Of a DNA stretch of 25,503 nucleotides, positions 9,601-17,331 are shown one piece after another (the first letter of the stretch is position 1; each line of letters begins with the position of its first letter). The DNA lies in IMG/VR virus record IMGVR_UViG_3300028829_004816, positions 1 through 25,503 of that record, one strand, 5' to 3'. Both the position numbers and the translations under genes were made by a program. The notes below the pieces were generated by a model. It had not been told where the DNA came from and did no database searches. It saw nothing but the letters and a program-made list of their open reading frames with translations. Source of the DNA: a virus.

Positions 9601-11868
9601 TTCTCTTATTTGGTTATTTATATCTGTAATCTGATCGTATTGTGGGCCCAACCCTAAGTCAAGAGCTGTTTTTCTAGAAACCTGTTCTGTAATAACTGTT
9701 GGTACAGTAGTCTCTGAACCTTCTTTTCGAGCATTCTCAATTTGCCGAGTCAAGTCCGTTAAAGCTTTACTCGCTTCAGTAAATGGAGTAGTAATTGAAA
9801 TAGACTGTCGAAGACTTGCATAAGCCTCGTCTACAGATTTTGCTGCCTCTGCTACTCCTCGAACAGCGTTAGCTTGTCTTAAAGCACCAGTAACACCGTC
9901 CTCTAAAATCTTTAGTCGTTCTTCTTCAGATCCCCTTAGATTTTTTACGTCTATTCCCTGTTGCTTTAGAATGTCAGTAAGGAACTCACTATTTTCAATA
10001 AACCCTTCTAATAGTTCCAGGCGTTTTCCGGTATCCCCACCCTCAAGCTTTATCATTTCAGCTTGTACAGTCGTAAGAGTATTTGACATATTTGTGTATG
10101 CCAAACTTAGAGTAGCAATAGAAGAAGTTTGTCCTTTGAAGTAACTGTCTAATTCTTTAGTAGCATTGCCTAGTTCGTTAATAGTATCTTTTGCAGACGA
10201 CAGATTCTCTTCGAATCGCTTTGTCTCGTCCGACTTAAAGAAATTCCAAATACCCATTAGTACGTCAAATAAAATCATAAGAACTGCTATAACTTGACCG
10301 ATAACAGGTATTGAACTAACAATACCGATCATAGCGGTCTTGAAAGCTCTTGCAAATCCCATAATCGAAATTTTTGAAATTTGTACGGCCCTGGTAAAGC
10401 CTGTGAGATTCTTATACGCACCTTTTAGGGTTCGAGTAAAGCGAAGAGTAGCAACAGTCATTCGTCGCTTAGCTTTAGTCCAACGACCTTGGGCAATATC
10501 GTTTAGAAGTACTGCAGCAGTGTTTTGGTTCTTTGCTTTGGTCATTTGACTTTCAAAACCAATAATTAGTTTTGAAACGCCTGCCTGTCTCTTACGAGCA
10601 TTGTCTAAATTAACTTCGGCAGCTGCAAGCTTTTTAGTAACATCTACACCTTGAGCCTGTTTCTTCTTTAGGTTTTCAAGTCTTGTAGTAGCTGATTTTA
10701 CATTGCTTGCTTGTTCTTTTAAAGCCGCGTCTCTCTGCTGAAAAGTAGAGTTTCCGGCTTTCATTGATTCGGTAAGGCCCTTTAAGGCTTTTGATTGTTT
10801 AATGTACTTAGGAAGTTCAGAAGCAATTTGAGTACCAACTTTTTTCTGAAGTTTTCCTAAACTCGCTAAGTTGACATTAAAAGGAATTAATGCTGATACA
10901 GCTTGAGCTACTACTTTTCCTCCTAGCGCACCAACTACACCTAGTAGAGCTACGGGGCTCATTGCCAAAAAACTAACTAAAGGCTCAATGGCAACACTTA
11001 TAAAAGTAGTTACGGTCTTTGCAAGGTCTGTTAAAGATGCAGCTAGTTTATCATAAGGACTAACATCTACTCGATCGCCAATCGCACCGAACTTTTCTTC
11101 AGCTTGTGAAAGGGCTTCATTCTGGAATGCAATTCGTCTTTCAAAGTTAGTTAGTTCACCAGCAGACTTGCCTAGGCTTTGTGCATACTTTTCTACGGCT
11201 TCGTCGACTCGAACAAATAATCCAAGTTCGTCAAGAAGTTCTGGCTCCAGCTTTGAAATACCGCGAGTAAGTCGATCAAGAGAGTCTGTTACATTTCGTC
11301 CTAATGCGACTGAAATGTTTCTAGCGGCTTCACCAAACTCTTCAATAGAGGAAGGATCTAAGCCGGCACTAACGATCTGGGCAGTGGACCTCATAGCTTG
11401 TTCTAAGCTAATCGCGTTGCCCGTTGCTTCTGCGAGTCCTGTTGAAAGAGTACGCATTGCAATACCAGAGGTAGCGCCTAATGCTGCCAAGCCTGCTTCT
11501 AACTGCTCTACTTGAGAAGCCCGTCGAAGTGCGCCAAATGCTGCAGTAGCCGCAAACAAAGTCGCAGCAACAGTAGCGTAGGCAGCAACTAGTCCATTAG
11601 AGCCTCCAAGAGCATCTCGTTGCTTACTAAAAGCTTTGGTGCTATTTGATGTTGCTCCTGCTACACCCTTCTGGCCTCGGTTATATCGTCCAGACCCGGC
11701 AGTGGCATCGTCAGTTGCTTTAGTATTCTTTTGCTTTTCTTCAGTATTCTTGGCTTGCGCGTCTGTAGTTTTATTTATAGACGCACCAAGCTCCTCCACC
11801 TCACGCTGGACGAGCTTGATATTTGTACCTTCAACGATTACTTCTAAGAGAACTGAACTATCAGCCAC
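6619..11868 (-). CDS. Tail tape measure protein
   Basis: A 1749-aa protein, the longest complete gene here, directly after the tail chaperone ORFs as in lambda (G/GT then H). It starts with GTG at 11868 and overlaps the previous gene by 8 nt. The body is rich in Ala, Glu, Lys and Gln with long predicted coiled coils. Hydrophobic segments lie near residues 296-328, 511-542 (SSIPVIGQVIAVLMILFDV) and 1543-1590, as is common in tape measures that enter the membrane during DNA ejection. A Gly/Ala/Thr/Pro-rich linker at about 1340-1395 contains an exact 18-residue duplication. By the usual rule of about 0.15 nm per residue the tail would be near 260 nm. No peptidase motif was recognised. Confidence 0.95.
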   Translation of the reverse strand: MADSSVLLEVIVEGTNIKLVQREVEELGASINKTTDAQAKNTEEKQKNTKATDDATAGSGRYNRGQKGVAGATSNSTKAFSKQRDALGGSNGLVAAYATVAATLFAATAAFGALRRASQVEQLEAGLAALGATSGIAMRTLSTGLAEATGNAISLEQAMRSTAQIVSAGLDPSSIEEFGEAARNISVALGRNVTDSLDRLTRGISKLEPELLDELGLFVRVDEAVEKYAQSLGKSAGELTNFERRIAFQNEALSQAEEKFGAIGDRVDVSPYDKLAASLTDLAKTVTTFISVAIEPLVSFLAMSPVALLGVVGALGGKVVAQAVSALIPFNVNLASLGKLQKKVGTQIASELPKYIKQSKALKGLTESMKAGNSTFQQRDAALKEQASNVKSATTRLENLKKKQAQGVDVTKKLAAAEVNLDNARKRQAGVSKLIIGFESQMTKAKNQNTAAVLLNDIAQGRWTKAKRRMTVATLRFTRTLKGAYKNLTGFTRAVQISKISIMGFARAFKTAMIGIVSSIPVIGQVIAVLMILFDVLMGIWNFFKSDETKRFEENLSSAKDTINELGNATKELDSYFKGQTSSIATLSLAYTNMSNTLTTVQAEMIKLEGGDTGKRLELLEGFIENSEFLTDILKQQGIDVKNLRGSEEERLKILEDGVTGALRQANAVRGVAEAAKSVDEAYASLRQSISITTPFTEASKALTDLTRQIENARKEGSETTVPTVITEQVSRKTALDLGLGPQYDQITDINNQIRENQEVAEKGRNAEENWYIRAVGSSEYADRLRLQVEQGKVADQEIKRLEEQRNAEAEIFAEKVKQTAEAVKQLDLDLKTQKAKDAGLKAQLALIKRNETFEAGSIQARIDKENELLESKVKSNKLLLAEQKRRKAVFLTDKQRLTTALEGAKTEEEKVGIVNQLTDLRDEEKVVQAEINRLTDENKNLNDQIVQGEEAKLQIAQGAMRAVQLRQKYERATTSELKKQVGFQNAIASAQLKIEKILQQGTRKALSPQEEVTFAKKEAETRINAAIREFDIKTEMIQLDYALLEAKKALMLAEIAANVENGKLLEAEGARLKGLIGSIDAGAIRTSAIQAAAAGVAETIVEGQIAVQKASADARESILKDQRDYADAFVKGAKRQAEILLEIQQLGLINPFTGEVDLQFLGEAAKLAESERQTKMAFLQLENSMAAQRIQDQIDADTTRINSMDLSGEGAKAAQEAEIQSIDRRKELFEQQKTTMEREEELLAKQFELERMKQATEAIKKAAESGGPGAGLAAAGAVIQGMQSAEPKSVTEKTLEAISEKFDNKIPEAQLLATVEMKDAIVEQLVGLPQSIATALSSILPGGQPAPEGGSAPAAGGTTPEASTAATGTAAAAGGTTPEASTAATGTAADISTDVNSVAAETASEVGASVDVTPLQQARLLAQGFAADLAQLGPEGQAMSAFVGGGLALTDSISSTITNFKKAEGASEKAQAVLGGISSAIGAIGQMMKAQSDMAVAAVDKEIAAEKKKDGKSKESLAKIKQLEAKKEAIKRKAFEKDKKMKMAQAVINTASAVMQMYASSPFPANIALAAMVAAMGVAQLAMIASSTYQGGGSGGASQSTPSTITVGQRSNTVDLARSQSAAGELGYLRGQSGTGGSGNFTPAFMGARYRAMGGNAGYVVGEQGPELFVPDTPGTVVPNEDVATQPTQNVNFSIQALDASGVETILTEQRGNIIGMLREAANSYGDDFLEEINIGVYTPDAQGAGKA
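7698..7805 (-). repeat. Perfect 54-bp tandem duplication in the tape measure gene
   Basis: Bases 7698-7751 and 7752-7805 are identical. They encode two copies of an 18-residue unit containing AAGGTTPEASTAATG in the Ala/Gly/Thr linker (about residues 1355-1391). The duplication is in frame. Confidence 0.95.
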
Positions 11869-12223
11869 GATTTTTTCTCTTCATCTTGTCATACTCACGC
11901 TTTAAATTCTCTTGTGACTTTTTAATTGCGTGGTTGTCAAGCCTAGATAATGCTTCCATAGTGAGGTCAACATTATCAATTTTATAAAGATCTAGTAGTA
12001 TAGGTAAGTTTGTATAATCTTTACCAATATACCCTATTTCTGGAAAAACTCGGTCTCCGAGTGAGTTAAATATATTTATAGCATCTATTAATAAGTCTGG
12101 TAAATCTTCATCACCTGGTGGACATTCATCCCAATTTGGTTCTTGCCCTAGTTGTTCTTTCATGTCCAAGTATTTATCCTTGGTCATTTTGGAATCGCTA
12201 TTTTTCTGCCACTTTTCCAGCAA
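11861..12223 (-). CDS. Tail assembly chaperone, downstream (T-like) ORF of a G/GT pair
   Basis: This frame is open from the TTG at 12223 to the TGA at 11861. It overlaps the upstream chaperone ORF by 26 nt and lies just before the tape measure gene, the position of lambda T. The product is acidic then basic (contains QEPNWDECPPGDEDLPDLL and ends KREYDKMKRKNRG), typical of the T part of GT fusions. It is most likely made as the C-terminal part of a frameshift fusion of about 245 residues, entering near 12198-12206. A GAGG stretch 6 nt before the TTG, or the internal ATG at about 12187, leaves independent translation possible. Confidence 0.75.
   Translation of the reverse strand: MLEKWQKNSDSKMTKDKYLDMKEQLGQEPNWDECPPGDEDLPDLLIDAINIFNSLGDRVFPEIGYIGKDYTNLPILLDLYKIDNVDLTMEALSRLDNHAIKKSQENLKREYDKMKRKNRG
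12198..12206 (-). other. Candidate programmed frameshift site (GAAAAATAG)
   Basis: The upstream chaperone ends GCA GAA AAA TAG; the downstream ORF reads CAG AAA AAT AGC. The change of frame is therefore -2 or +1. A tRNA-Lys on AAA can slip back two bases onto AAA within the A5 run with perfect re-pairing while the stop codon waits in the A site. A +1 slip would move it to AAT. A stop in the downstream frame just before the TTG at 12223 limits the shift to the roughly 30 nt ending here. Confidence 0.6.
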
Positions 12224-12599
12224 ACACTACCTCGTTTATCCAGTTATCAAACTCAGTAGAATTTTGAACAAGAACTTCAGCTTGTTCCGAGTCGTAAGGA
12301 AGCTCTGAATCAGGATCATTATCACCTAAGTCAACTAACAATAGATCTTCCAAAAAGGATAATTTAAAACCTTTCCAACCTTTAATAGTAGCTTGAGTGA
12401 ATTCATGAACAAACTTTTCTTCATCTAAAACTTCTTCTGGTTGTCGCGTTTTACGATTAAACTTTGTAGAAACACACCTTTTTCTCAATGAAACTAACTC
12501 CTTCCTAGAAAGATTAGCCACTTTTATTTCAAGCCCGGAGCATCCGGGAAAATCAACCCAAGCAGACTTTGAGTCTACCATTAAATCTTTTAACTTCAT
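12198..12599 (-). CDS. Tail assembly chaperone, upstream (G-like) ORF
   Basis: A 133-aa protein upstream of the tape measure. The ATG at 12599 has AGGAG with 5-nt spacing, which overlaps the end of the previous gene. The N-terminus (MKLKDLM, then WVDFPGCSGLEIKVANLSRK) has the usual pattern of phage tail chaperones: a short beta part, then a helix with LSRKEL and LRKRC. The length is close to lambda gpG (140 aa). By family knowledge it coats the tape measure during tail assembly and is absent from the virion. Its stop follows a run of five A, the likely frameshift site into the downstream ORF. Confidence 0.85.
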   Translation of the reverse strand: MKLKDLMVDSKSAWVDFPGCSGLEIKVANLSRKELVSLRKRCVSTKFNRKTRQPEEVLDEEKFVHEFTQATIKGWKGFKLSFLEDLLLVDLGDNDPDSELPYDSEQAEVLVQNSTEFDNWINEVVFAGKVAEK

Positions 12600-12607
12600 T
12601 AAAACTC

Positions 12608-13537
12608 CTAATATGTAAAATAAGTATCTAAACCCGCACTCTTAGTGAGACGGTAATCATAGTTCTGAGCAAAAACTTCACCGAAGTTTGCCCGGTTAGT
12701 AAACGAACAAGCATCTACTATATTCACGTCCAACTGATAATTCGAGCTAGAGAGCCCAGCTTGAATTCTCACAGTTGTATCTGTGTCCCAAGTTTGTATC
12801 TTAGAAGTTGAGGTATCTACAGTGGAGTTAACATATTGACTAATGCTACCACCGAGAGTTCTACCCCCTAAGGAAAAAGACTCTGGGTAAACAGAATTAG
12901 AGGCATCCGTAGAGATTGAAGTATTTTGTACTGTAGAATTCTTTGTCCAAGAAATCTTGTTTGTTACTTCAAGAGACGCACTTAATATATTGTCTAGTTT
13001 ATCGCTTCCTATTGTAACGCTAACATCATTTGACACTGCATATGTAGGGTCAGAGTCAAAGCTAGAGTCTACGCCAGGAAATACTCCAGTAGTACGAGTA
13101 AGTTTAGTACCGTCACCTTGTAATTCAACGGTCATTATACCCGAGCGCGGAATGTTAAAAGTTCCGCTAGTAAATACACATTTTTCTATTTTATAGTAAA
13201 CTTGAGGACTATAATCCGCGTATACAAAATATAGATTGAATGTATTGTAACTATTTCCAGAGTAGTTCAACAACAAATCAAGTGGTTTGTGTTGGTGTGT
13301 TGATGTTTCATCTACGACATAGATCTCAAAGGAGAATTTAGCCGGATTTGCTGTGTTAATGACAGCACCATCAAATAAATCATTTAAAGAATGCAAAGTT
13401 CTTTTTTTAGGAGAACTTTGCTTAAAAGTTTGATTAAACGCAATTTCTCGAGTAGTATGTAAGCGATAATATGTATGAGGAGACGTAGAAGTATCCTCTA
13501 AATACAATAACCCCTGTCTACTGAACTCGAAACTCAC
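12608..13537 (-). CDS. Second tail tube-like protein
   Basis: A 309-aa protein starting at GTG 13537 with AAGGAGG and 4-nt spacing, a strong ribosome binding site. It has its own consensus promoter and a 5' hairpin. The N-terminal layout parallels the major tail tube protein just upstream: a short beta start (MSFEFSRQGLLYLED), then IAFNQTFKQS, a loop, and ANPAKFSFEIYVVDE, against FSFSQSINSS and PAEWSFSTYVRP in the neighbour. Later come IPRSGIMTVELQGDG and beta-rich repeats. It probably forms a tube-like ring, either a second tube protein or an adapter at the tube end. The paralogy is inferred by eye and could be convergent. There is no sign of decay. Confidence 0.6.
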   Translation of the reverse strand: MSFEFSRQGLLYLEDTSTSPHTYYRLHTTREIAFNQTFKQSSPKKRTLHSLNDLFDGAVINTANPAKFSFEIYVVDETSTHQHKPLDLLLNYSGNSYNTFNLYFVYADYSPQVYYKIEKCVFTSGTFNIPRSGIMTVELQGDGTKLTRTTGVFPGVDSSFDSDPTYAVSNDVSVTIGSDKLDNILSASLEVTNKISWTKNSTVQNTSISTDASNSVYPESFSLGGRTLGGSISQYVNSTVDTSTSKIQTWDTDTTVRIQAGLSSSNYQLDVNIVDACSFTNRANFGEVFAQNYDYRLTKSAGLDTYFTY

Positions 13538-13558
13538 TTGACCTCCTTGTGAAAGAGC

Positions 13559-13578
13559 GGGGGAGAAAGTTCTCCCCC
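13559..13578 (-). promoter_or_regulatory. 5' untranslated stem-loop before the second tube-like gene
   Basis: GGGGGAGA pairs with TCTCCCCC around a 4-nt loop (8 bp, six of them G-C). It starts about 4 nt after the predicted transcription start of the promoter at 13589-13617 and ends about 20 nt before the GTG. A stem at the very 5' end can protect mRNA from decay. The bases after it (GCTCTTTCAC) are a poor U tract, so it is a weak terminator candidate for upstream transcription. Confidence 0.65.
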
Positions 13579-13588
13579 AATTTTCACA

Positions 13589-13637
13589 ATTATACTAAAC
13601 TAATAGTAAATTGTCAAGAATTATTTTTCGCCAGGTC
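13589..13637 (-). promoter_or_regulatory. Promoter P3 for the distal tail unit
   Basis: The minus strand has TTGACA (13617-13612), a 17-bp spacer and TATAAT (13594-13589), a perfect sigma70 consensus. Upstream is GAAAAATAATTC and, 4 nt further, CCT, shared with the two other promoters of this window. It sits in the 100-bp gap between the two tail tube-like genes, just after the TAA of the first. Confidence 0.9.
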
Positions 13638-14786
13638 TTAAGCCTTATAGATAATTGTAGCTTCGTCAGTTGAGTCAACATTACCATTAGCTACCTGTCC
13701 GTGGAATGCGACTTCCAAAGTAAGCAAGTCTTCCACGTTAATAGTGGGTACTTCTAGGTGTGCTGTTGGTAAATCAAGAACCAATCTAGGAGTTGCTGCA
13801 GTTACTCCGCCTACGTTTACAGCCATATCGAACACATTACGAACAGTAGTTGTATCAGAGACTAAGTCTGCGAATAGTTCTCCAGACTTCGATGCCGCTT
13901 GATCGTTATCGAAGTAGCAAGTAACAGAACCGGTAATTGTACGAGCACCTGTAATATTTGCAAGAGGAGAATTAACTTTACCAAGCTCTTCTGGAGTAAG
14001 GTAAGTAATATTATTTTCGATAGAGAATGATCCACCAGTAAGTACAATATTGTAAACATCTTCTGGAGAAACATCTTTTCGAAGCAGAGTAAGTGTAGAG
14101 ATACGATTACGAATAAAGTTATCTGTACCAGAAATACCACTAGTAATTGCTGCACTCAGGTCACCCGGGAAAACCTGAGGCGATGTAGCCTCTGGTGCCG
14201 TAGTACCAAGATCTTCAATATCCTGAGAGAATCCAGACCACGCAATTGTTGCGATGCCATCAATATCAAAATCAAGACTTGCTGAGTTAGCTACAGCTTT
14301 GTTTAACCTAAAGAATTGCTTGTTAGTTCCATCTTCAAAACCAAATACTATGTTCCAGTTATCGGGCATAGCTGAGATGTTAGATCCATTTAAGTTAAAA
14401 GCATTCTCTGTAGAGCCAGTAAGCGTATTAACTGTAGGAATAGGGGACTCGATTTCCTTGCCTGAATAAACGTTTGCTGAGAACGAAGAAGCACCAAACA
14501 ACATAGCCCAAAGAGCCTGCTCAGGAGCAAGTACATTAGTATCTACTGCAGGACGAACATATGTGCTAAATGACCATTCAGCAGGTGCTAAACTATCATT
14601 GAATAGTAATCGTGCGCGGCGAGAGGTTTCGCCAGCTTCATTAATTGTAATCTCACTAGAGTTAATACTCTGAGAGAAAGAGAACCCTTCCAGAACAGGT
14701 ACTTTCCAGGTTGTAAGCACGGCATCCCGTGCCGTATTCATACACTCGATGTATATGTCTGCATTTCTTTGAAATTGTAATGCCAT
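13638..14786 (-). CDS. Major tail tube protein
   Basis: A 382-aa protein after the tail terminator gene. The ATG at 14786 has GGAG with 7-nt spacing. The sequence is beta-rich with few Cys and Trp, as in tube proteins. The C-terminal part has TITGSVTCYFDNDQAAS and TINVEDLLTLEVAFHGQ, a pattern typical of siphovirus and myovirus tube proteins, where the last strands close the ring. A promoter and 5' hairpin follow directly after the stop. The protein stacks in hexameric rings to form the tail lumen. The gene order (terminator, tube, chaperones, tape measure) supports the call. Confidence 0.85.
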   Translation of the reverse strand: MALQFQRNADIYIECMNTARDAVLTTWKVPVLEGFSFSQSINSSEITINEAGETSRRARLLFNDSLAPAEWSFSTYVRPAVDTNVLAPEQALWAMLFGASSFSANVYSGKEIESPIPTVNTLTGSTENAFNLNGSNISAMPDNWNIVFGFEDGTNKQFFRLNKAVANSASLDFDIDGIATIAWSGFSQDIEDLGTTAPEATSPQVFPGDLSAAITSGISGTDNFIRNRISTLTLLRKDVSPEDVYNIVLTGGSFSIENNITYLTPEELGKVNSPLANITGARTITGSVTCYFDNDQAASKSGELFADLVSDTTTVRNVFDMAVNVGGVTAATPRLVLDLPTAHLEVPTINVEDLLTLEVAFHGQVANGNVDSTDEATIIYKA

Positions 14787-14830
14787 TTTATTTCTCCAAT
14801 TAGCGTTTCCGCTATCTTAACCTTTGAAGG

Positions 14831-15283
14831 TTAGTATCGAACCTCGCAAATTATCTCTCCTACACCTAGGGGTTCTAGAGCACCTTCATCCGAATCTATG
14901 CTTACGATAGTTATCTGTTGCACATATTGGGTCTGGTCATTCAGATCTTTATAATCAAGACGAGAATTTTGCTCTAAAACTGTTTCGATGTCTTCAAATA
15001 ACTTTTCTAAGGCGAAGATCGCATTTTCTTCCTGTACATAAACTCTTATGGTTACGGAAAGAAATCGATCTTTATAACCGCCCCCTTGGTATACTCGACT
15101 TTCTGCACCTGCACTAACATGCACTGCGGGAAAATCTTGAACTTCGTCCCAAAACTTGAGACGAGGAAGTACATTATTATAGAGGTTACTTCTGTAAGGA
15201 GAGTTTCCATTAATAAGCTTTAGCTTAGTCTCTATAGCTTTAACGATGCCCATACGGCGTGTAGTATAGTCTCGTTCTGCCAT
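14831..15283 (-). CDS. Tail terminator / tail completion protein (gpU-like)
   Basis: A 150-aa protein that starts as TAATG on the previous stop, with AGGAG 6 nt before the ATG at 15283. It has FPAVHVSAGAESRVYQGG followed by alternating strands (FLSVTIRVYV) and a helix (ALEKLFEDIETVLEQN), then a final strand ending EVRY. This alpha/beta layout and length match tail terminator proteins, which cap the tube and bind the head connector. It lies directly before the tube gene, as expected. Confidence 0.75.
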   Translation of the reverse strand: MAERDYTTRRMGIVKAIETKLKLINGNSPYRSNLYNNVLPRLKFWDEVQDFPAVHVSAGAESRVYQGGGYKDRFLSVTIRVYVQEENAIFALEKLFEDIETVLEQNSRLDYKDLNDQTQYVQQITIVSIDSDEGALEPLGVGEIICEVRY

Positions 15284-16722
15284 TATACTCTCCTAGTATA
15301 AAATCTTCCGACTAATAATTCTGCTGCGATTTCTCGAATAGATTTATCAATCAATTTTCTCGGGTCTCTTTCTTGAGATCCTTGTCTTCCTCCAGGCTCG
15401 AAAGTTTGGTAGGGATTGCGTCTATACGTATACCCAATACTTGGAAACCCTTTGGTCGTTCTTGTAACATCGGTTACTCTTACAGAGTTAGCAAATCTTC
15501 CTGTTCTATATTGTAGTGCAGGAACCCCCATATTTTTTGCTACAGTAGCTGGCAGCTTTTGATCTATTAAAGCTCCTAAAGATATCAAAGATCCTGAAGG
15601 AACACCACTAACTCTTCTTTTAATTTCTTTGTTTTGAGTTGCGGGGTTAAACTTAACTTTTGTTTTATTGGTTTTATTGGTATTAGCTTTTGCTTTTACC
15701 GTTTTAGGTTTAGTAGTTTGGTTAGACAGATTACGCTTAGTATTAATACTAGTTGTAGGTTTCTTTATAGACTTATTAAAGGTTTCTACTATTTTCTTTT
15801 TCTCAATAGTAACTCTATCATCTGAACCTGACCAACTACTAATCTTATCTCCTGTGGCTAGTTTAGTCTTTATAGCGGTAGCTATAGCACCACGCGCTTG
15901 GCGTAGTATCATTCGCTCTTTATTTGCTTGCCTTCTATTCCCAGACTTGGAACCAACATAAGTTTCTACTACGGTTCTATCATCTGTTGAAACGTACTTT
16001 AAATAAATCTCTAGGTTTAGATCTTCGAATACCGCCCTAGTTGCTTCATCAGTTTTAACTTGGGACTTTACATTATTGTATAACTCTGTTATTCCCTTAC
16101 TAACCTGTCTTTCTGCGACTGACTTACCAAAAGCGTGCTCTAAATCAGCAAAGGATTGATCCTTACTTAACTTAGAGTCCTCGACTCCAGACTGATTTTG
16201 TACATAAACTCCTATCTCTTGCCAAACTTCGTTAAGTATACTTTTGTAGCCTTGTCGTACTGTAGCAAAGCTACCTATATCGTACTCTTGGCCTCCGAAA
16301 CCCGTCCTTCTTTCTAATTGGCCCTTATCTGTGACAGTTGTGGTTACTGTAAATTTTTCAGAATTTCCCGTAACTTTTACTTCTACTCCAGGCTGATTAA
16401 TAGATTTGAACTCTCTTATCAGATCTTTCATAATAGCTTTGGATCGAGTTTCTATCTTCTTTTTTACTTTTACTTTTTGATCCGGAGATAGGGCTTTCCA
16501 AGCCTCATATTTAGGTGTTCGAGTTTGTCTCTTTCCTGTTTCCCTAGAATCATCTGCAATATTCCGAATATGAGTAAACCTTAACTGATTGTATATTGCT
16601 GCATATATTCTTTTAACAGTAAATACCGCTACCGTTTCTTCTAAATTTAGCTCTTCCCGAAGGCTAGCTGCCATTATTTTTGCAGCCTCTTCTAAAATAA
16701 GCTCTAACTGTCTTTTAGACAT
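15283..16722 (-). CDS. Neck-type head-tail protein with HK97 gp10-like C-terminus
   Basis: I chose the ATG at 16722 (MSKRQLELI, 479 aa), which overlaps the connector stop by 8 nt; the frame stays open up to 16818 but that would run deep into the connector gene. The N-terminus is helical. A Lys/Thr/Asn-rich linker with many KT and NK pairs lies at about 315-375. The last 110 residues have MGVPALQYRTGRFANSV, then YTYRRNPYQTF and KSIREIAAELLV, a pattern of head-tail joining and neck proteins. The protein is larger than the usual single-domain gp10 (about 110-150 aa), so the first 370 residues are an extension of unknown role. It is probably a virion protein between the head connector and the tail terminator. 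Confidence 0.65.
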   Translation of the reverse strand: MSKRQLELILEEAAKIMAASLREELNLEETVAVFTVKRIYAAIYNQLRFTHIRNIADDSRETGKRQTRTPKYEAWKALSPDQKVKVKKKIETRSKAIMKDLIREFKSINQPGVEVKVTGNSEKFTVTTTVTDKGQLERRTGFGGQEYDIGSFATVRQGYKSILNEVWQEIGVYVQNQSGVEDSKLSKDQSFADLEHAFGKSVAERQVSKGITELYNNVKSQVKTDEATRAVFEDLNLEIYLKYVSTDDRTVVETYVGSKSGNRRQANKERMILRQARGAIATAIKTKLATGDKISSWSGSDDRVTIEKKKIVETFNKSIKKPTTSINTKRNLSNQTTKPKTVKAKANTNKTNKTKVKFNPATQNKEIKRRVSGVPSGSLISLGALIDQKLPATVAKNMGVPALQYRTGRFANSVRVTDVTRTTKGFPSIGYTYRRNPYQTFEPGGRQGSQERDPRKLIDKSIREIAAELLVGRFYTRRV

Positions 16723-17323
16723 CTGACCGATAAAGATCAAGGACACGTCGAATGTGGTCAGGAAATCCTGAGTCGCCAATAGCCGTATTGGACGCGCCTT
16801 CTCGAGTAGTAGAGCCAATAGTTTGCTGCTGCTTATACTCGTCTTTCTGGTAGTAGGTTACTAAATCAGCTACTGCCAACTTTAAATCTTCTGGTGCGGT
16901 AGTATATCCTGATAAGTATGTAACCTTAACAGATCCTACGCCACACGGCCAGTTTCTATACTTTCCACTTTCAGTAGTGCGTATAATAGTATCAGACACA
17001 TTGTCTAAGTACCATTGGTACTTATCATTTGTTCCATCTTTAAATAGTTCTTCGTACGCCTCTCCCTGCGAAGACCTCTCATAAACATTAGTAATGCTTA
17101 TAATAGGAGTTCCGGAAAGTTGTACATATGGAGTATCCCATTGAATATCGAATACATCGGTCTTACCTGGACCACTAGCATAGGTGTCAAATTCTTGACC
17201 AGTGTACGACCGTACGAGAACACTAACACTCGTTAGTAGTTGTTCGAACTTGTCATCATTCTGGGTAGAATTTATACCTTCTAGAAGTTTATAGTCATCC
17301 AATGTAAGAAGATTTGCCATCAT
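16715..17323 (-). CDS. Head-tail connector protein (gp6-like)
   Basis: A protein of about 200 aa after the capsid gene. Two ATGs lie side by side (17323 and 17320); AAGGA is 6 nt from the second, so MANLLTLDDYK is the likelier start. The N-terminus has the pattern of gp6-type connectors: LTLDDYKLLEGI, then a helix (DDKFEQLLTSVSVLVRSYTGQ). Beta strands follow (PIISITNVYE, GVGSVKVTYLSGY) and then a helix (PEDLKLAVADLVTYYQ). These proteins form a ring under the portal and close the filled head. Confidence 0.8.
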   Translation of the reverse strand: MMANLLTLDDYKLLEGINSTQNDDKFEQLLTSVSVLVRSYTGQEFDTYASGPGKTDVFDIQWDTPYVQLSGTPIISITNVYERSSQGEAYEELFKDGTNDKYQWYLDNVSDTIIRTTESGKYRNWPCGVGSVKVTYLSGYTTAPEDLKLAVADLVTYYQKDEYKQQQTIGSTTREGASNTAIGDSGFPDHIRRVLDLYRSDV

Positions 17324-17331
17324 TTTTCCTT

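Noticed and set aside
7274-11905. Several plus-strand ORFs of 69-115 aa opposite the tape measure
   Set aside because: They are shadows of a long Ala/Glu/Lys-rich gene; they have no ribosome binding sites or recognisable products.
12209-12216. GGAAAAG resembling the lambda -1 slippery site in the chaperone overlap
   Set aside because: It is in the wrong phase for a -1 heptamer, and a -1 shift would not enter the downstream ORF frame.
14787-14833. Two small hairpins (AACCTT/AAGGTT, and TAGCG-GAAA-CGCTA) between tail terminator and tube genes
   Set aside because: The stems are only 5-6 bp with no U tract; they are too weak to call a terminator.
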